Of a stretch of DNA of 8,926 bases, positions 6,232-8,926 are shown one piece after another. The notes under the pieces were generated by a model. It was not told the origin of the DNA. It saw only the letters and a program-made list of their open reading frames with translations, and searched no databases. Made by a program: the position numbers and the translations under genes. Where the stretch lies: positions 1 to 8,926 of the forward strand of contig JAGOBQ010000139.1 of the NCBI GenBank assembly GCA_017999215.1, in the 5' to 3' direction. How positions within the stretch are numbered: position 1 is the stretch's first letter; every line of letters begins with the position of its first letter. The stretch is from Thermoanaerobaculia bacterium. Lineage in GTDB: Bacteria; Acidobacteriota; Thermoanaerobaculia; UBA5066.

Positions 6232-6471
6232 TCAGGCGTTCGGCGTGGCGGCAGCCGCGGCGACGGCCGCAGCCGACTTCGCGTAGCGCTTCTGGAAGCG
6301 CTCGACGCGGCCGGCCGTGTCGATCAGCTTCGCCTTGCCGGTGAAGAAGGGGTGGCAGTTCGAGCAGATCTCCAGCCGCAGCTCCTTCATGGTGCTCCCG
6401 GTCTTCCAGGTCGCGCCGCAGGAACAGTGGACGGTGACCTCCTGGTACGTGGGGTGGATCTTTTCCTTCAC
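6232..6471 (-). CDS. rpmE: 50S ribosomal protein L31, zinc-binding form
   Basis: L31 sits at the central protuberance of the large ribosomal subunit and helps bridge the two subunits. The 79-residue protein starts MKEKIHPTYQEVTVHCSCG and continues with LEICSNCHPFFTGK, the classic L31 pattern. Cys16, Cys18, Cys36 and Cys39 (CxC and CxxC) form the zinc site, so this is the zinc-containing RpmE rather than the Cys-less YtkA/RpmE2 type. IDTAGRVERFQKRYAK ends the conserved part, and an Ala-rich tail of about 14 residues (AAAVAAAAATPNA at the end) makes it slightly longer than many homologues. The start is GTG 6471, chosen because AAGGAG lies 7 bp upstream and the family N-terminus follows directly; reading further upstream adds only non-conserved residues. 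It is transcribed towards prfA, 44 bp away, and is divergent from the phosphatase gene. Its leader contains two hairpins. Confidence 0.96.
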   Translation of the reverse strand: MKEKIHPTYQEVTVHCSCGATWKTGSTMKELRLEICSNCHPFFTGKAKLIDTAGRVERFQKRYAKSAAAVAAAAATPNA

Positions 6472-6478
6472 GGGCAGG

Positions 6479-6484
6479 CTCCTT
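6479..6484 (-). promoter_or_regulatory. Ribosome binding site deciding the rpmE GTG start
   Basis: The minus strand reads AAGGAG here, 7 bp before GTG 6471. This fixes the start of L31 and excludes the longer reading frame upstream. Confidence 0.8.
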
Positions 6485-6488
6485 CGTC

Positions 6489-6550
6489 GCCCGGCCGCAT
6501 GTGAGCCGGGCCGGAACCGAGGAAGATACCACAACCGGCGGAGACGCCGG
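6489..6550 (-). promoter_or_regulatory. Two-hairpin leader upstream of rpmE (candidate L31 leader)
   Basis: Two perfect stems lie in the divergent intergenic region. The first is CCGGCG with CGCCGG around a 4-nt loop (6535-6550). The second is GCCCGGC with GCCGGGC around a 9-nt loop (6489-6511), ending 4 nt before the rpmE Shine-Dalgarno. On the minus strand they would form successive hairpins in the rpmE mRNA leader. L31 genes in several phyla have predicted autoregulatory leaders, so a similar role is possible; the match to any known leader class was not established. A TATCTT (6525-6530) between the hairpins resembles a -10 element. If it is the true promoter, only the second hairpin would be transcribed into the leader. 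Confidence 0.4.
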
Positions 6551-6578
6551 CCGCAGGAGGGGAGGCGGCCCGGAGCCG

Positions 6579-6607
6579 TTGAGGAGCGGACGAGACCCGG
6601 GGATAAA
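6579..6607 (+). promoter_or_regulatory. Candidate promoter for the FHA-GAF-SpoIIE phosphatase gene
   Basis: TTGAGG (6579-6584) and GATAAA (6602-6607) are separated by 17 bp, each matching four of six sigma70 consensus bases. The overlapping TAAACT (6604-6609) also fits the TAnnnT pattern. Transcription would start at about 6614-6618, on or just before GTG 6618, which would give a leaderless or nearly leaderless mRNA. It is the best candidate in the region but only moderately strong. Confidence 0.4.
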
Positions 6608-6617
6608 CTCGCGTTCG

Positions 6618-8273
6618 GTGCTGGTCCTGACGATCCAAAGTCCCGGCGAGCCTCCCCGCCGCCTCCGCGTCGACCGGCCGGAGCTGACGTTCGGACGCGC
6701 CTCGACGAACGACGTCTTCCTCCCCGACCGGACCCTCTCCCGGGCGCACGCCCGCCTGACCCAGGGCCCGGACGGGCCCCTCCTCGCCGACCTCGGTTCC
6801 CGGAACGGGACGCAGCTGAACGGGGCCCGGATCGTGGAGCCCGTCCCGGTCCGGGCCGGGGACCGGATCGTCCTCGGCGAGACGACGATCGAGGTCTCCG
6901 AGGAGGCGTCGTCGTCGGCGCGGGTCGTCATCGAGGCGGGCGGCGGAGCGCTGGAGAGGACGATGATCTCGACCTCGAGCGCGGCGGTCGGGCTGACCCG
7001 CGCCGCGGCGCGCGAGCTGACCGACGCGGCCGAGCTGAAGCGGCTGGCCTCCTCGCTCCAGATCCTGAACGAGGTCTCGCTCGCCCTGCTGACCGACATC
7101 CCGCTCTCGGAGCTCTCCTCGCTCATCCTGGAGAAGCTCTTCGCGTACCTCGAGCCGGATCGCGGCCTCCTGATGCTGCGGGACGAGGCGGGGGTGCTGC
7201 ACGCGGAGGCGATGAGGCTCGCCGACGGGATCGACCCCGCCGACCTGCGCCTTTCGCGGACGCTCGTCGAGGCGGTCACGGAGCGTCGCGAGGGAGTCCT
7301 GATGATCGACACGCGGACCGACGCGAAGCTCGGGACCGCCGACTCGATCCGGCTCCAGGGAATCACCTCCTGCCTCGCCGCGCCCCTCCTCGCCGGGGAG
7401 GAGGTGATCGGCCTCGTCTATCTCGAGGCCCGCCTCGGGCGGAAGAGCTTCACGGAGGAGGACCTCCGCCTCCTCACCTCGCTCGCGAACACGGCCGCCA
7501 TCAAGATCCAGAACCAGCGCCTGCAGGAAGCGGCGGCCGCCAAGCAGCGGATCGAGCGGGAGATGGCCCTCGCCTGGGAGGTCCAGCGCCGGCTCTTCCC
7601 CGAGGTGCCGCCCGTCCTGCCGTTCTCGGAGCTCTTCGGCCGGACGATCCCGTCCCGGACGGTCTCGGGGGACTACTACGACTTCTTCGTCCGCGGGGAC
7701 GGGACGGTCGACGTCGTCGTGGCGGACGTCTGCGGGAAGGGAATGGCCGCGTCGATCCTCGCGGCGTCGGTCCAGTCGGCGTTCCAGGCGTGGGCGGCGG
7801 AGCACTTCCCCCCCGACCGCCTCTGCGCCCGGCTGAACGACCTCGTCTACCGCCGGACCAGCCCGGAGAAGTTCGTGACGTTCTTCGCGGCGCTCTACGA
7901 CCCTGAGACGGGGTCGGTCGTCTACTCGAACGCCGGGCACAACCCGGGGATCGTCCTCCGCGCGGGGGGAGAGCACGAGCTGCTTCCCGCGCAGGGGCCG
8001 CCGCTCGGCCTCTTCCCGGGCCGGAGCTACGGCTCGGGGGCGCTGACGCTCGCGCCGGGGGACCTCCTCTTCCTCTACACCGACGGCCTGCCCGAGGCGG
8101 CGAATTCCGACGACGAGGAGTTCGGTCTCGAGCGGCTCGTCGCCGTCGCGGCGTCCTGCAAGGACCGTCCGCTCGAAGCGGTCGAGGAGGAGCTCCGCGA
8201 GAGCCTCGTCGCATTCGCCGGGGGGATCCCGTTCCACGACGACCGGACGGTCGTCTTCCTCCGGCGCCGGTAG
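6618..8273 (+). CDS. FHA-GAF-SpoIIE/PP2C-type serine/threonine phosphatase
   Basis: This is a soluble 551-residue signalling protein predicted to bind phosphothreonine, sense a ligand or redox state, and dephosphorylate a partner such as an anti-sigma-factor antagonist. The FHA domain (about 1-95) shows GRAS (26-29), LSRAH (40-44) and GSRNGTQLNG (60-69). The GAF domain (about 140-300) includes GITSCLAAPLLAGEEVIGLVYLEA. A coiled-coil-like linker (about 297-325, QNQRLQEAAAAKQRIEREM) leads to the SpoIIE/RsbU catalytic domain: SGDYYDF (Asp352, Asp355), VADVCGKGMAASIL (Asp370), YSNAGHNPG, YTDGLPEA (Asp489) and HDDRTVVFL (Asp541, Asp542). All expected metal-binding Asp residues are present, so it should be active. 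No membrane segment is seen. GTG 6618 was chosen because the FHA fold begins at once and it leaves room for divergent promoters. TTG 6579 (564 residues) and GTG 6501 (590 residues) are in-frame alternatives; the last lies inside an rpmE leader hairpin loop. No partner kinase or antagonist lies in the window. Confidence 0.9.
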   Translation: MLVLTIQSPGEPPRRLRVDRPELTFGRASTNDVFLPDRTLSRAHARLTQGPDGPLLADLGSRNGTQLNGARIVEPVPVRAGDRIVLGETTIEVSEEASSSARVVIEAGGGALERTMISTSSAAVGLTRAAARELTDAAELKRLASSLQILNEVSLALLTDIPLSELSSLILEKLFAYLEPDRGLLMLRDEAGVLHAEAMRLADGIDPADLRLSRTLVEAVTERREGVLMIDTRTDAKLGTADSIRLQGITSCLAAPLLAGEEVIGLVYLEARLGRKSFTEEDLRLLTSLANTAAIKIQNQRLQEAAAAKQRIEREMALAWEVQRRLFPEVPPVLPFSELFGRTIPSRTVSGDYYDFFVRGDGTVDVVVADVCGKGMAASILAASVQSAFQAWAAEHFPPDRLCARLNDLVYRRTSPEKFVTFFAALYDPETGSVVYSNAGHNPGIVLRAGGEHELLPAQGPPLGLFPGRSYGSGALTLAPGDLLFLYTDGLPEAANSDDEEFGLERLVAVAASCKDRPLEAVEEELRESLVAFAGGIPFHDDRTVVFLRRR

Positions 8274-8286
8274 CCGCGCGGCGGTC

Positions 8287-8926
8287 TTACCAGCCCTTCG
8301 AGCCGAGCGACGGGCCGAGGAGGACGGCGTTCAGGAAGACGCCTTCGGAGCCGCGCCAGACGCCGCGGAAAACGGGGTCGGCGCCGAAGCTGACGACGCG
8401 GCCGCGCCCCGCCTCCTCGACCTGGACGACGGCCGCGCCCTTCCAGCGCTCGAGCGCCTCCTTCCAGCCGAAGCCCGAGAGAAGGGGCTCGTCGGGCGCG
8501 ACCGTGAGGACGTTCGAGCGGGCGTCGGGGAGGCGGAGCGGCGGCTCGCCGTCGAGGACGAGGAACGCGGGAGCGGCGGCGAGGCCGAAGAGGAACGGGT
8601 GGCCGGGGAGCGCCTGGGTCTTGAGCGCAGCCCCCGGGATCGGGAGCGGGCGCCGCTCGAGGTTTCGCTCCAGGGCCGCCTCGGGAGTCGGCGGCGGCGG
8701 CTCGGCGGGCTTCGCGGGCGCCGGTGCCTCGGCAGAGCCCTCGGACGCCGCGGCCGCGGGGGCCTCGCCCTCCGCCGAAGGCGGCTCCCATCGCGCGACC
8801 TTCGAGAGGGCGAGCGGCCCCTCGCGGAGCGCCGTGGCGCCGCCGCGGATCGCCACGAGGACGCCGCCGCCGTCGACGAAACGGCGGATCGCCTCGGCCG
8901 TCCCTTCGTCGAGGAGAGACCCGCGG
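8287..8926 (-). CDS. C-terminal part of a probable M14-family zinc carboxypeptidase-like protein
   Basis: The gene enters from the right edge, so only its last 212 residues are visible; the start and any catalytic peptidase domain are outside. The visible part begins RGSLLDEGTAEAIRRFVDGG and then GVLVAIRGGATAL, a Rossmann-like, glutamine-amidotransferase-like fold. Then comes an Ala/Glu/Pro-rich low-complexity insert of about 40 residues, and then PGHPFLFGL, SNVLTVAPDEPLLSGFGW and GRGRVVSFGADPVFRGVW followed by FLNAVLLGP. This series resembles the C-terminal domain attached to large secreted M14 zinc carboxypeptidase-like proteins: HPLAYGL-like, a 'PLLSGY' block and 'GKGRVVLFGFxPxFRG'. The assignment rests on remembered family patterns and the catalytic HxxE motif cannot be checked. 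It could instead be another protein sharing this Gat1-like domain. The TAA stop lies 13 bp from the stop of the phosphatase gene, in convergent orientation, and no shared terminator is evident. Confidence 0.65.
   Translation of the reverse strand, partial: RGSLLDEGTAEAIRRFVDGGGVLVAIRGGATALREGPLALSKVARWEPPSAEGEAPAAAASEGSAEAPAPAKPAEPPPPTPEAALERNLERRPLPIPGAALKTQALPGHPFLFGLAAAPAFLVLDGEPPLRLPDARSNVLTVAPDEPLLSGFGWKEALERWKGAAVVQVEEAGRGRVVSFGADPVFRGVWRGSEGVFLNAVLLGPSLGSKGW

Noticed and set aside
6501..6617. A longer N-terminus for the phosphatase from GTG 6501
   Set aside because: It would start inside the loop of an rpmE leader hairpin, leave 29 bp between divergent starts, and add 39 Gly/Arg-rich residues that do not belong to the FHA fold.
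6468..8237. A 589-codon open frame on the minus strand opposite the FHA-GAF-SpoIIE gene
   Set aside because: The plus-strand frame has complete FHA, GAF and SpoIIE motifs; the antisense frame has only charged low-complexity sequence and overlaps rpmE.
8274..8286. A possible bidirectional terminator between the convergent genes
   Set aside because: The gap is 13 bp; it holds only the short palindrome CCGCGCGG and no T-tracts.
1..8926. Frequent GAGGAG / CTCCTC runs that look like a dispersed repeat
   Set aside because: They follow Glu (GAG) and Leu (CTC) codon preference and Shine-Dalgarno-like purine runs; there is no regular spacing or unit, so this is not a repeat array or CRISPR.

Overview
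The window is GC-rich DNA (about 70% by eye), with strong C/G preference at third codon positions and frequent GTG starts. The gene set suggests an aerobic, free-living bacterium: heme A biosynthesis, polyphosphate-dependent nucleotide phosphorylation, an FHA-GAF-SpoIIE phosphatase and a large M14-type peptidase. The style fits Acidobacteriota or another high-GC, delta-proteobacteria-like lineage. That is an impression from gene content and cannot be proven from the sequence alone. No mobile element, CRISPR array, tRNA or rRNA was seen.

Positions 1-3450 (minus strand) hold one compact operon read right to left: a predicted copper-binding lipoprotein, ctaA (heme A synthase), ctaB (heme O synthase) and an ABC-transporter ATPase that runs off the left edge. 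A well-formed sigma70-type promoter (TTGACA, 17 bp, TAGAGT) sits just upstream of the lipoprotein. The last two junctions are 4-base overlaps (GTGA and ATGA) and the first gap is 13 bp, so co-expression is very likely. Together the genes look like a heme-copper oxidase assembly module. CtaB and CtaA make heme O and then heme A. The lipoprotein carries an amicyanin-like Cys-x2-His-x2-Met loop, which points to copper. The ATPase is the kind of export component often found beside these genes.

Positions 3475-6471 (minus strand) hold rpmE (L31), prfA (RF1) and a two-domain PPK2-type polyphosphate:AMP phosphotransferase. rpmE and prfA are probably one unit. A good hairpin plus T-rich tail after prfA may separate it from the phosphotransferase gene. 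The rpmE leader contains two clean hairpins just before the ribosome binding site.

Positions 6472-6617 are a 146-bp divergent intergenic region. To its right, on the plus strand, lies a soluble FHA-GAF-SpoIIE-type PP2C phosphatase (6618-8273), possibly translated from a very short or absent leader. After a 13-bp convergent gap, positions 8287-8926 hold the C-terminal part of a minus-strand gene that best resembles the tail of an M14-family zinc carboxypeptidase-like protein. The most interesting part of the window is the cupredoxin-like lipoprotein heading the heme A operon. The other genes belong to recognised families.
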